A stretch of 64,000 nucleotides of DNA from Planococcus sp. CP5-4_YE (GTDB lineage Bacteria; Bacillota; Bacilli; Bacillales_A; Planococcaceae): NCBI RefSeq assembly GCF_019042655.1, contig NZ_JAHPZO010000002.1:62001-126000 (forward strand). Direction: 5' to 3'. The position numbers and the translations under genes are program-made. A model generated the notes under the pieces. It saw only the letters and a list, made by a program, of their open reading frames with translations. It made no database searches and was not told the origin of the DNA. This document shows positions 16,256 to 24,302 of this stretch, piece by piece; position 1 is the first letter of the stretch, and each line of letters opens with the position of its first letter.

Positions 16256-17026
16256 TTATTTTGGCTGCATGCGAATCGCACCATCCAAACGAATCACTTC
16301 GCCGTTTAAGAGCGGGTTTTCCACAATGCTTTCGACCAATTTTGCGTATTCCGCAGGGTGTCCGAGACGCGCCGGAAACGGTACTGTCGCAGAAAGTGAA
16401 GCGATGGCAGCTTCCGGCAAGCCGTCGAACATCGGCGTTTTCATGAGCCCCGGCGCAATTGCCATGACGCGGATCCCGTCACGCGCAAATTCACGCGCAA
16501 TCGGCAAGGTCATCGAGACGATGCCGCCTTTTGAGGCGCTATAGGCTGCTTGCCCGATCTGCCCTTCAAAGGCCGCGACGGATGCGGTCGAAATGATGAC
16601 GCCGCGCTCGCCGTTTTCATTCGGCACGTTCTTTTGCATAGCCGCCGCCACAGCACGCAAGACGTTGAAACTGCCGATCAAATTGACTTGGATGACTTGT
16701 TCGAAACGTTCGAGTGCAAGCGGCTCCCCTTTCGACACGACTTTTCCGGGTGTGCCGATGCCTGCGCAATTGACCAGGAGGTTGACATGGCCAAGCTGAT
16801 CGACCGCCAATTTCACATTTTCTTCCACGTGTAGTGCGTTTGTTACATCAGTCCCGAAATAACTGACTTGCCCTTCACTGAAATCAGCCATCACTTGTTG
16901 CGCACGCGCTTCGTTCAAATCGAAGATGATCGCCCGCCCGCCGTTTTCAGCGATATGGCGTACTGTCGCTTCACCAAGACCCGATGCACCGCCCGTGACG
17001 ATGGCTTTCACTTTAGAAAAATCCAT
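16256..17026 (-). CDS. SDR 3-hydroxyacyl-CoA dehydrogenase (HSD17B10-like)
   Basis: 256-residue NAD-dependent short-chain dehydrogenase. VTGGASGLGEATVRHIAENGG is the nucleotide loop, NLLVNCAGIGTPGK the stabilising motif, and S..YSASKGG the Ser-Tyr-Lys catalytic set. The insert KNVPNENGERGVIISTASVAAFEGQIGQAAYSASKGGI and APGLMKTPMFDGLPE are characteristic of the type-II 3-hydroxyacyl-CoA dehydrogenase/2-methyl-3-hydroxybutyryl-CoA dehydrogenase group. It would oxidise the 3-hydroxyacyl-CoA made after hydration, passing 3-ketoacyl-CoA to the thiolase encoded just upstream. No enoyl-CoA hydratase is in this operon. Confidence 0.9.
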   Translation of the reverse strand: MDFSKVKAIVTGGASGLGEATVRHIAENGGRAIIFDLNEARAQQVMADFSEGQVSYFGTDVTNALHVEENVKLAVDQLGHVNLLVNCAGIGTPGKVVSKGEPLALERFEQVIQVNLIGSFNVLRAVAAAMQKNVPNENGERGVIISTASVAAFEGQIGQAAYSASKGGIVSMTLPIAREFARDGIRVMAIAPGLMKTPMFDGLPEAAIASLSATVPFPARLGHPAEYAKLVESIVENPLLNGEVIRLDGAIRMQPK

Positions 17027-17059
17027 TTCATTCTCCCCTTTGGCTGTGTCTTTATCTAG

Positions 17060-18211
17060 TTAATTGATTCGTTCAATGATCGTTGCATTGGCCATTCCCA
17101 TGCCTTCGCAAATCGCCAGCAAGCCGTAGCGACTGTCAGAGCGTTCCAGTTCATGCACAAGCGACACCAATAATTTCGTACCGGTCGCACCTAAAGGGTG
17201 TCCGAGTGCAATCGCGCCGCCGTTGACATTGAGCTTATCCGGATCTCCTCCGATATCCGCAAGCCACGCGAGCGGAACAGGCGCAAATGCCTCATTCACT
17301 TCGTAGCGGTCCATATCTTCGATTGACAGCCCGGCTTTCTCCAACACTTTTTTCGTCGCGGCAATCGGCCCCGTCAGCATCAAAGTCGGGTCAGATCCGA
17401 CAACCACACGTGCAATAATGCGCGCTTTCGGCTTCAAGCCAAGTTCCTGCGCTTTTTCTTTTGACATCAATAAAACAGCGGAAGCCCCGTCGCTCATTTG
17501 GCTGGCGTTGCCTGCTGTGATGACACCTTGTTCGTCGAATGCAGGCTTTAAACCCGCGAGCACTTCATCGGTCGTTCCAGGCCTTGGCCCTTCGTCCGTC
17601 GCGACTTTTTGGAAACCGCCTTGTTCATCCGCTACATCCATGGAGATGATTTCCTTATCATAAAGGCCTGCATCGATCGCATTTTGTGCACGTTCGTGGC
17701 TTTTGACTGCATAAGCGTCCAATTGTTGGCGGCTAAATCCCCATTTTTCAACTATGCGTTCTGCAGACAAGCCTTGGTTGATGATTTCGTATTGATCGGT
17801 CAGTTTTTTACTCGGCTGTGCTCCTTGCATATTGGAAAACATCGGCACGCGCGTCATGCTCTCAACGCCACCCGCGATGACGATATCCATATCGCCGGAC
17901 AAAATCGCCTGCGCCCCGAAATGGACGGCTTGCTGGCTCGATCCGCATTGGCGGTCGATGGTGACACCCGGCACAAAATCCGGGAACCCGGCAATCAATG
18001 CTGCCGTTCTAGCGATGTTGCCGCCTTGTTCACCCGATTGCGAGACACAGCCGAGAATGATGTCTTCCACCATACCTTTTTCAACGCCCGCACGGTTCAC
18101 CAATTCTTCCAGCACGACAGCTGCTAGTTCATCCGGTCGCATCTCCTGGAATTGCCCTTTGCGCCTGCCGACTGGCGACCGGACACCCTCAACGATGACT
18201 ACTTCTTTCAT
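17060..18211 (-). CDS. Acetyl-CoA C-acyltransferase (thiolase)
   Basis: 383-residue thiolase cleaving 3-ketoacyl-CoA to acetyl-CoA and a shortened acyl-CoA. The acylated cysteine is in TIDRQCGSSQQAVHFGAQAI (~residue 89); the C-terminal NVNGGAIALGHPLGATGTKLLVSL and CEGMGMANATIIER supply the His and second Cys. First gene of the operon, after a strong AGGAG site and a FadR-type operator, which argues for long-chain acyl-CoA induction. Of the two common Bacillus thiolase kinds, the operon context favours the degradative one. Confidence 0.95.
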   Translation of the reverse strand: MKEVVIVEGVRSPVGRRKGQFQEMRPDELAAVVLEELVNRAGVEKGMVEDIILGCVSQSGEQGGNIARTAALIAGFPDFVPGVTIDRQCGSSQQAVHFGAQAILSGDMDIVIAGGVESMTRVPMFSNMQGAQPSKKLTDQYEIINQGLSAERIVEKWGFSRQQLDAYAVKSHERAQNAIDAGLYDKEIISMDVADEQGGFQKVATDEGPRPGTTDEVLAGLKPAFDEQGVITAGNASQMSDGASAVLLMSKEKAQELGLKPKARIIARVVVGSDPTLMLTGPIAATKKVLEKAGLSIEDMDRYEVNEAFAPVPLAWLADIGGDPDKLNVNGGAIALGHPLGATGTKLLVSLVHELERSDSRYGLLAICEGMGMANATIIERIN

Positions 18212-18260
18212 TCATAATCACTCCTATTTTGAAATCGCTTTTATTTTATTAAACAGAATT

Positions 18261-18280
18261 GAATGACTATTCACTCATCT
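18261..18280 (-). promoter_or_regulatory. FadR-type operator upstream of the beta-oxidation operon
   Basis: The minus strand carries an imperfect palindrome, ATGAGTGAAT then AGTCATTCAA. It matches the B. subtilis FadR consensus (TGAATGA-M-TA-N-TCATTCA) at every defined position but one. A TACAAT box lies just upstream, so the site is in the initially transcribed region, where FadR acts as a roadblock. Confidence 0.75.
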
Positions 18281-18349
18281 TTATTTATTGTACAAGAATC
18301 ACTTACGGATTACTACACGGAAAACCACGAACGGAACTTCAGCACAACT

Positions 18350-18384
18350 AAAAAAACCTCTGCAGCATGTTGCTGCAGAGGTTT
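18350..18384 (-). terminator. Terminator of the opuC-type operon
   Basis: 13-bp perfect stem (aaacctctgcagc / gctgcagaggttt), 5-nt loop, seven-base T run on the minus strand. Confidence 0.93.
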
Positions 18385-18387
18385 CCA

Positions 18388-19281
18388 TCATTCTTCAATC
18401 AAGCCTTTTTCAACCAGGAATTCACGAGCTACTTCATTCGGGATTTCCTGATCCACATCCACACGCGAATTCATCGCGAGCATCTCTTCTTCCGTGATTT
18501 GCCCGGCGAGCTCATTCAACAAGCCCTCAAGTTCCGGATATTCTTCGAGCGTTTCCATCCGAACGACCGGTACAGCATCGTATTTCGGGAAGAACGATTG
18601 ATCGTCTTCTGTCGTCTCTAAGTCGAACAAGTCAATGCGGCTGTCGGTGGTGAAGGCTGGGATGACGTCGACATCTCCATTTTGGACCGCTTCATACATA
18701 ATGGCCGGGTCAAAGCTTTCAGTCGCTGAAAACTCGAACGGGTAGGTCGCGACCATATCATCATAACCGTCTCCTTGGCGCTCATAGAATGGGTGTGGCG
18801 CCCCGAAAGTCATATCTTCCGATTGCGAAATTTCCGCAAGGTCGGAATAGGTTTCTGCGTCGTAATCTTTGGCGTACGCCAAGGTGTAGCCATTTTCAAA
18901 TCCGAGTGGTTCGAGCCATGTAGCGTCCAGCTCTTCTTCATAGCCCGCTCGCACTTCTTCCAACACTTCCTCAGAAGATTGTCCAGGCGTCGACTCGCGC
19001 TTCAAGACGTCTTTCAAGCCCGTTCCAGTATATTCGACGTATAAGTCGATATCGCCCTGCTCGAGTGCCGGCGTCAAGATTGACACTTCCCCGAGCCCTT
19101 CTTCGTACTCTACGCTATAGTCCGAGTTCGCTTCGATATACTGCCCGACAATATGCGGCAGGATATATTGTTCTGTCCAAGGTTTGCCCCCGATGACGAT
19201 CGGTTCCGACTCTGCGCCGCCGCTGCAGGCAGCGAGGATCGCAGATGTCCCGAGCAATAAACCAAATGCTGTTTTTTTCAT
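18388..19281 (-). CDS. opuCC: Osmolyte ABC transporter substrate-binding lipoprotein (OpuCC-like)
   Basis: 297-residue lipoprotein: signal peptide with lipobox LAACSGG (Cys ~20), then an OpuAC/ProX-type periplasmic-binding fold anchored outside the membrane. IVIGGKPWTEQYILPHIVGQYIE, QGDIDLYVEYTGTGLKDVL and NGDVDVIPAFTTDSRIDLF are the standard OpuBC/OpuCC segments. Likely ligands are quaternary amines such as choline, glycine betaine or carnitine; related proteins bind ergothioneine, so the ligand is open. The ATG after AAGGGGG is used. Third and last gene of the operon; no second permease gene follows. Confidence 0.9.
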   Translation of the reverse strand: MKKTAFGLLLGTSAILAACSGGAESEPIVIGGKPWTEQYILPHIVGQYIEANSDYSVEYEEGLGEVSILTPALEQGDIDLYVEYTGTGLKDVLKRESTPGQSSEEVLEEVRAGYEEELDATWLEPLGFENGYTLAYAKDYDAETYSDLAEISQSEDMTFGAPHPFYERQGDGYDDMVATYPFEFSATESFDPAIMYEAVQNGDVDVIPAFTTDSRIDLFDLETTEDDQSFFPKYDAVPVVRMETLEEYPELEGLLNELAGQITEEEMLAMNSRVDVDQEIPNEVAREFLVEKGLIEE

Positions 19282-19363
19282 TGATGTTTCCCCCTTTTCG
19301 GCCCGTTTAGAGCCCAGTTTCTCATTCATATTACGGCTTCACTTCATACTGTAGGCATAGAGC

Positions 19364-20002
19364 TTAAGTTTTCAACCCTTTTGGTGTAGCGCGTTTTTCG
19401 ATCCATTTTAAAATCAAATCAAACCCAATCGCCAACAAAGCAACCGGCAGTGCACCCGCGAGTACCAGTGAATTATTATACGATTGCAGCCCACGATAGA
19501 TAATATCGCCAAGCCCGCCCGCTCCGACAAAAGTCGCGAGCGTTGCAATGCCCACCGTCAGTACCGTCGCGGTGCGGATGCCGGCCATGATGAATGGTAG
19601 CGCTAATGGCAATTCAATTTGACGCAGGATCTGCGTTCTCGTCATGCCCATTCCACGCCCTGCTTCAATCGTGGATCCATCGACTCCGACAATACCGGCG
19701 TAAGTATTGCGCAAAATCGGCAATAACGCATAGATGATCAGTGCAATTAAAGCAGTCGGAGAACCGATGCCAAGAACCGGCACCAAAAACCCAAATAACG
19801 CTAAACTTGGTATCGTCTGAAAGATAGCGGTGATTCCGATGATCGGTTCGGCAAAGCGCCGATAGCGGGCAATCATAACACCCGTAGGCAAAGCAATTGC
19901 GATGCCGATGGCTACAGCGACAAAGGATAAATAGATATGTTCGATAAAGGCATCTTGAATCATGTCCTGGCGGCTTACCAGTGTATCGAAAAATGCATTC
20001 AT
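19364..20002 (-). CDS. opuCB: Osmolyte ABC transporter permease (OpuCB-like)
   Basis: 212-residue membrane protein with about five to six helices and the BPD-type permease loop VDGSTIEAGRGMGMTRTQILRQIELPLALPFIMAG (EAA motif). The start ATG overlaps the ATPase stop (ATGA). B. subtilis OpuB and OpuC encode two permeases (CB and CD); only this one is present here, so the channel may be a homodimer or the partner may be encoded elsewhere. Confidence 0.92.
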   Translation of the reverse strand: MNAFFDTLVSRQDMIQDAFIEHIYLSFVAVAIGIAIALPTGVMIARYRRFAEPIIGITAIFQTIPSLALFGFLVPVLGIGSPTALIALIIYALLPILRNTYAGIVGVDGSTIEAGRGMGMTRTQILRQIELPLALPFIMAGIRTATVLTVGIATLATFVGAGGLGDIIYRGLQSYNNSLVLAGALPVALLAIGFDLILKWIEKRATPKGLKT

Positions 20003-20967
20003 GCAGTCGCCTCCTTTTCAACATGGAGGGCAGCTTTCAACAATTCACGCTCTCCGGCAAAGCCGACTAGTGTTCCTTCATCAACTACAGCAAGACGCGG
20101 TTTGCCGCTTTGCTCCAATAGCTGATACGCGTCACTGACAGACAATTTGGCATCTGCCCGCTCCGCTTCCCCTGCCCAGTCCTCATCGAAGAAAAACGCG
20201 AATTCTTTCAGACGCCGGTCTCCAAATGAACGTTTTTGGTTGATGCGCTCAGTGCCGATAAAATTCCGCACAAATTCATTGGCAGGTTCATCGATCAATT
20301 GCTGCGGCGTCCCGACCTGTTCGACTTGCCCATCTTTCATCACAATAATCGTATCGGCGATTTTCAAGGCCTCATCCATATCATGGGTGACGAAAATGAT
20401 CGTTTTATGGATTTCTTGCTGTAAATGGCGCAGCTCGTCCTGCAATTGTTCACGGCTGATCGGGTCGAGCGCTGAAAACGGCTCATCCATCAGCACGATG
20501 TTCGGATCACCCGCGAGTGCGCGGACAACGCCGACCCGTTGCTGCTGGCCGCCGCTCAATTCCAGTGGGTAGCGATCCATGAAGACAGCAGGATCCAATC
20601 CCACTAATTGCAGCAGTTCTTTTGAGCGTGCGTCGGTTTTATCGGCTGGCCAATTCAACAGCTTCGGAACCAACGAGACATTGTCGGCGATGGTCATATG
20701 TGGAAATAAGCCGATGCGCTGGATGACATAGCCAATCGACCGCCTTAACTTCACCTCGTCCATGCCGGTGATCGGTTCATCGTCTATGTATATGGCGCCC
20801 GCCGTCGGATTTTCCAGCTTGTTCACCATTTTCATTAAGGTTGTTTTCCCGCATCCACTGGGGCCAATAATGGCGGTCAGCTGGCGGGCAGGCAAATCGA
20901 CTGTAACGTCTTTCAATGCTTCCGTACCATCCGGATATCGTTTCGTGACCTTGTCAAAGCGGATCAT
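19999..20967 (-). CDS. opuCA: Osmolyte ABC transporter ATPase with CBS-like tail (OpuCA-like)
   Basis: 322 residues. Walker A GPSGCGKTTLMK (~37), Q-loop YVIQRIGLFPHMT, signature LSGGQQQRVGVVRAL, Walker B IVLMDEPFSALD and FVTHDMDEALKIAD. The C-terminal ~80 residues contain one CBS-like unit (AKLSVSDAYQLLEQSGKPRLAVVDEGTLVGFAGERELL); B. subtilis OpuCA is longer with tandem CBS domains used for osmosensing, so this tail is reduced. First gene of the unit; GAGTAA-14 bp-GGGTAT upstream is a weak SigB-like pair. It couples ATP hydrolysis to import of compatible solutes at the inner face of the membrane. Confidence 0.92.
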   Translation of the reverse strand: MIRFDKVTKRYPDGTEALKDVTVDLPARQLTAIIGPSGCGKTTLMKMVNKLENPTAGAIYIDDEPITGMDEVKLRRSIGYVIQRIGLFPHMTIADNVSLVPKLLNWPADKTDARSKELLQLVGLDPAVFMDRYPLELSGGQQQRVGVVRALAGDPNIVLMDEPFSALDPISREQLQDELRHLQQEIHKTIIFVTHDMDEALKIADTIIVMKDGQVEQVGTPQQLIDEPANEFVRNFIGTERINQKRSFGDRRLKEFAFFFDEDWAGEAERADAKLSVSDAYQLLEQSGKPRLAVVDEGTLVGFAGERELLKAALHVEKEATA

Positions 20968-21020
20968 TCACTTCGCCCCCTTTCAATTGGTCGTTTTTCT
21001 ATACCCTTATACACAGGGCT

Positions 21021-21863
21021 TTACTCCCGTTCCGGCTGTCCAAATTTCAAGTGTACCGGATTGGCGATTTGTTCATAGCCGATTTCCTGGTAAATTTTAT
21101 TGGAAGTGCCATTCGCCAAGTCTGTATAAAGCATAGCAAAATCATACTCATTCAGCAGCTCTTCTGTAATTTCTGCAACTAGTGTCCGCGCGTAGCCTTT
21201 TTTTCGCAACTCTTTGGGCGTAAAGACGAATGAAACGGTGACGCCATGCTTGGATGGGCGTGCTTTTTTCATGCAGGATACTACACGTCCGCCATCTTCC
21301 CAGAGAAATACCTCTTTGCGCGAAATGAAATCGGCTATTTTTTCTTCCGCCTCCTCTTGCGAAGGATTGCCGGTACCCGTGTCTTCACCGAATAGTTGAT
21401 ACCAATCGGCGAGCAACGCGGCATCAAGCCGGTTCGCCACTCGCCAGGTGCCAGGGCTTTTCGGCAATTTCTTCTGCACTGCGTCGATCCGGTACAAGCC
21501 TTGATCCATTGCAATTTCTGCAAAGCCGCCCCATGCTTCTGTAAATCTTTCAGCAGTCCTTTTATCCCCGATCACTCCGGAAATCTCAATTTTCGCATCG
21601 CGGAATTCATTCGCTGCCAGCACTTCCACATTCACGCTTTCCCGCAAGACAATCAATTGCAACGGGTGGGGAGGCGTCATCAAGGCTAATGCCGCAATTC
21701 CTTGCGCGTCTTCCGCGAGCCCTAAAAAGAATGTTTCATAACGCCCTTGTTCAATTTGGCCAAGCACACCGAGAAACAAACTGTATAGGTCTTCCCTTTT
21801 CTCAAGCAGCGGCCGTGCTTTTTCTACATATTCGCCAATCTCCTTGTACCATTTCCACTCCAT
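21021..21863 (-). CDS. GNAT-family N-acetyltransferase
   Basis: 280 residues. The N-terminal half is a divergent GNAT-like region; the C-terminal half (residues ~150-270) has a clear acetyl-CoA site FVFTPKELRKKGYARTLVAEITEELLNEYDFAMLYTDLANGTSNKIYQEIGYE. This double-GNAT layout is common in Bacillales acetyltransferases of unknown substrate. Ribosome site GTGGAG is close to the ATG and weak. It is 54 bp upstream of the osmolyte transporter and may be expressed with it. Confidence 0.82.
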   Translation of the reverse strand: MEWKWYKEIGEYVEKARPLLEKREDLYSLFLGVLGQIEQGRYETFFLGLAEDAQGIAALALMTPPHPLQLIVLRESVNVEVLAANEFRDAKIEISGVIGDKRTAERFTEAWGGFAEIAMDQGLYRIDAVQKKLPKSPGTWRVANRLDAALLADWYQLFGEDTGTGNPSQEEAEEKIADFISRKEVFLWEDGGRVVSCMKKARPSKHGVTVSFVFTPKELRKKGYARTLVAEITEELLNEYDFAMLYTDLANGTSNKIYQEIGYEQIANPVHLKFGQPERE

Positions 21864-21948
21864 ATCTCCACACTCGTTTCCATTAATTTCATTTCTCCAT
21901 TACTTATTAGCTATTTTTGGCTCATTCCCTTTTTTCACTTTAGAGAAA

Positions 21949-21978
21949 CAAAAAACGCGGACCTCATTCGGCCCGCGC
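21949..21978 (-). terminator. Terminator of the MFS gene
   Basis: Minus-strand stem CGCGGGCC / GGTCCGCG with G-T pairing, loop GAATGA, then six Ts. Confidence 0.85.
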
Positions 21979-21982
21979 TTCA

Positions 21983-23200
21983 TCATTCCAATTCCATTTG
22001 TTTCGTTTCAGTCCCGAGGAAGGCGACCGCCGAGGCGCCGATCAGAATCGAAACGCAGAAAATCGCAAAAATGACATTGATACCGAAGCCCGCCGTCAGC
22101 ATCGAACCCACAAGAATCGGTCCGAGGATGCCGCCGATTCGGCCGAATGACGCTGCCATTCCTGTGCCCGTCGCACGGATGACTGTCGGATACTGCTCAG
22201 GAGAGTACGCATAGAGAGCTCCCCAAGCTCCGAGGTTGAAGAACGACAGGAACGCACCCGATACCAATAATGCCGTGATGGTGTCTGCATTCCCGAAAGC
22301 CAGCGCGGAAGCAGCCGTCCCGACCAAATAAGTCACCAGCACGAACTTCCTGCCCACGCGTTCGATCAGCCAGGCAGCGGAAAAATAACCCGGCAATTGC
22401 GCCAACGTCATGATTAATACATATTGGAAGCTTTGGATAAGCGGGAATCCTTTCATCACCATGACACTCGGCAACCATAGAAACATCCCGTAATACGAAA
22501 AGACCACTGTAAACCAGACAATCCACAGCATCATCGTTGGACGCCGATACGTTTTTGACCACACGTCACGAATATTGGTGGAAACAGAACGCAGCACATC
22601 TTTTTTCGCTGTAAATTGTGGCGAATCCGGCAAATTGAGGCGCAGGTACAAAGCATAAAATGCAGGCAACGCCGTCAACAAAAGAGCGACTCGCCAACCA
22701 TACGCGGGAATGATGAAGTAAGAAATGATGGCAGCCAATAACCAACCGGCAGCCCAGAAACTCTCCAACAGGACCACCACTCGCCCACGATCTTTTGCCG
22801 GGACGCTTTCCGATACCAAAGTCGAAGCGACTGGCAATTCTCCCCCAAGCCCCATACCGACGAAGAAACGCAGGATCAAGAAAGCGGCAAGCGTTGTGGT
22901 GAAGGCTGAGATACCGCTGGCCAGCGAGAATAGCAACAGGGTGATGATAAAGATTTTCTTGCGGCCAATACGGTCGGCATAAATTCCGAAAACAAATGCA
23001 CCGACCGCCATGCCGATGGAATTGACGCCGCCGATCCATCCCATTTGCTGGGAAGTCAGTCCCCAGTCTTCATGAAGCGCAGCAATGATAAAAGCCAGAA
23101 TCCCGACGTCCATGGCATCAAAAAGCCAGCCGAGTCCCGCTACGCCTAATAGTTTCCGCTGTGATATAGAGTTTGTGTTTTTTTCTGTAGCAGTTGTCAT
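21983..23200 (-). CDS. MFS transporter, aromatic-acid/niacin permease type (NaiP-like)
   Basis: 405-residue 12-helix major facilitator. VAGLGWLFDAMDVGILAFIIAAL, the loop 2-3 motif GIYADRIGRKKIFI, RFFVGMGLGGELPVASTLVSESVPAKDRGR and the second-half WLIERVGRKFVLV place it in the sugar/aromatic-acid:H+ symporter group to which B. subtilis niacin permease NaiP (YceI) belongs. Charged Asp in helix 1 (GWLFDAMD) is typical of organic-acid carriers. Substrate is not certain. Own promoter and terminator; no metabolic genes adjacent to indicate a pathway. Confidence 0.87.
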   Translation of the reverse strand: MTTATEKNTNSISQRKLLGVAGLGWLFDAMDVGILAFIIAALHEDWGLTSQQMGWIGGVNSIGMAVGAFVFGIYADRIGRKKIFIITLLLFSLASGISAFTTTLAAFLILRFFVGMGLGGELPVASTLVSESVPAKDRGRVVVLLESFWAAGWLLAAIISYFIIPAYGWRVALLLTALPAFYALYLRLNLPDSPQFTAKKDVLRSVSTNIRDVWSKTYRRPTMMLWIVWFTVVFSYYGMFLWLPSVMVMKGFPLIQSFQYVLIMTLAQLPGYFSAAWLIERVGRKFVLVTYLVGTAASALAFGNADTITALLVSGAFLSFFNLGAWGALYAYSPEQYPTVIRATGTGMAASFGRIGGILGPILVGSMLTAGFGINVIFAIFCVSILIGASAVAFLGTETKQMELE

Positions 23201-23247
23201 GTTCTTTCCCCTTGTCTTGACACTTGTCTGTTATTCTTTACACCCTA

Positions 23248-23276
23248 ACTATACCGTTACAGACTTGAAGTGACAA
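23248..23276 (-). promoter_or_regulatory. Sigma-A promoter of the MFS gene
   Basis: Minus strand TTGTCA (23271-23276), 17-bp spacer, TATAGT (23248-23253), about 45 bases before the start codon. Confidence 0.75.
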
Positions 23277-23305
23277 GGGATGAGTGGGCAGCTTCCCGAT
23301 CGTGA

Positions 23306-24250
23306 TCAGCTCCCGGAATTGTTAGAAGAAGCGATCACCGTACTCATGCCAAGCATCATCGCCGCCTGCTGCGCCTGCATGAGCATTTCCACAGAAGCCG
23401 AAAATACCGCGGCTTCGCTTTCACGCAACTCCACCGATTCTGCCATCACCAATTGAACTGCGGAAGGAAGAACCCATCCACCGTACCAGCGGAATAATTT
23501 TGACGCTTCCAGTGCACGGGCCGTCTCCACAACAGCTGCCAGCGCCTTTCCATCCGCATTCGCGACAGCTAAAAAACCGAGTATTGGATAATGCTCCCCG
23601 CGCACTTTGACTTTCTCCGCTTTCAGGAAATCACGGATCGCCACGACACGCCCCGCCACTTCCGGTTGAAACGCCGGCGAATCGAAAGTCATGACCTGGC
23701 TCAGCCATTGCAGATGATTGCCGGCTGAAAACCCTTGCGTCCGCAGTTCTTTATAATAGCGGTTCATCGTTTCCGCGCGCTCCCCGACGTCCCCTTCCCG
23801 ATTCGAAAGCAAAGCGACATATGGGATGTCTTCACTGGATGTGAGGAATGGATGATAGGTTTTCATCGCATTGTACAATTCCCTCGACCGCTCCGCTTGT
23901 CCAGGAGAGTCCATCATCAAGGCCGCGAGATATGTATAGGCACTCTTCCAGAATTTATTGTTATTCAGCGCTTGCTGATTGGCATTGAGCTCAGCCAACC
24001 CATTTTCCGCCGGTTTTTCATCCAACACCAGATATGCCGTCACAATGTGATGGAGATGTGCGCGCAGCGGTGAAGTGAACCCTTCTTTCTTTTTGATGAG
24101 CTGAGAAACTTCGCGATGTGCATCCTCATCGAATTCACGTCCTCGGCTCAAATAAATCATCGTAACGGCAAGCGACACTTGCTTATCAACCGTCCAACCG
24201 AGCGCTTTTGAGACTTGCCCGTAAGTTTCTTCGATTTTTTTGGCTTCCAT
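23306..24250 (-). CDS. DUF4003-family protein
   Basis: 314-residue soluble, mostly helical protein recognised as DUF4003 (EETYGQVSKALGW..., DKQVSLAVTMIYLSRGREFD, HHIVTAYLVL..., RYYKELRTQGFSAGNHLQWLSQVMTF). Function is unknown; some members sit near tellurite or stress genes. No catalytic motif is evident. The start ATG is six bases after the end of a perfect hairpin whose 3' arm contains the AAGGAGG ribosome site, so translation may be controlled by that structure. It follows the ZIP transporter gene by ~50 bp. Confidence 0.82.
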   Translation of the reverse strand: MEAKKIEETYGQVSKALGWTVDKQVSLAVTMIYLSRGREFDEDAHREVSQLIKKKEGFTSPLRAHLHHIVTAYLVLDEKPAENGLAELNANQQALNNNKFWKSAYTYLAALMMDSPGQAERSRELYNAMKTYHPFLTSSEDIPYVALLSNREGDVGERAETMNRYYKELRTQGFSAGNHLQWLSQVMTFDSPAFQPEVAGRVVAIRDFLKAEKVKVRGEHYPILGFLAVANADGKALAAVVETARALEASKLFRWYGGWVLPSAVQLVMAESVELRESEAAVFSASVEMLMQAQQAAMMLGMSTVIASSNNSGS

Positions 24251-24256
24251 TGAAAA

Positions 24257-24290
24257 CGCCTCCTTGACCATTTATACGGTCAAGGAGGCG
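24257..24290 (-). promoter_or_regulatory. 13-bp hairpin enclosing the ribosome site of the DUF4003 gene
   Basis: Minus strand CGCCTCCTTGACC, 8-base loop, GGTCAAGGAGGCG, then TTTTC and the ATG. The 3' arm holds the whole AAGGAGG site and the 5' arm is its exact complement. It could act as a weak terminator for the upstream ZIP gene (only four Ts), as a translational switch, or both. Confidence 0.7.
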
Positions 24291-24302
24291 TGAGGTTTCA
24301 AG

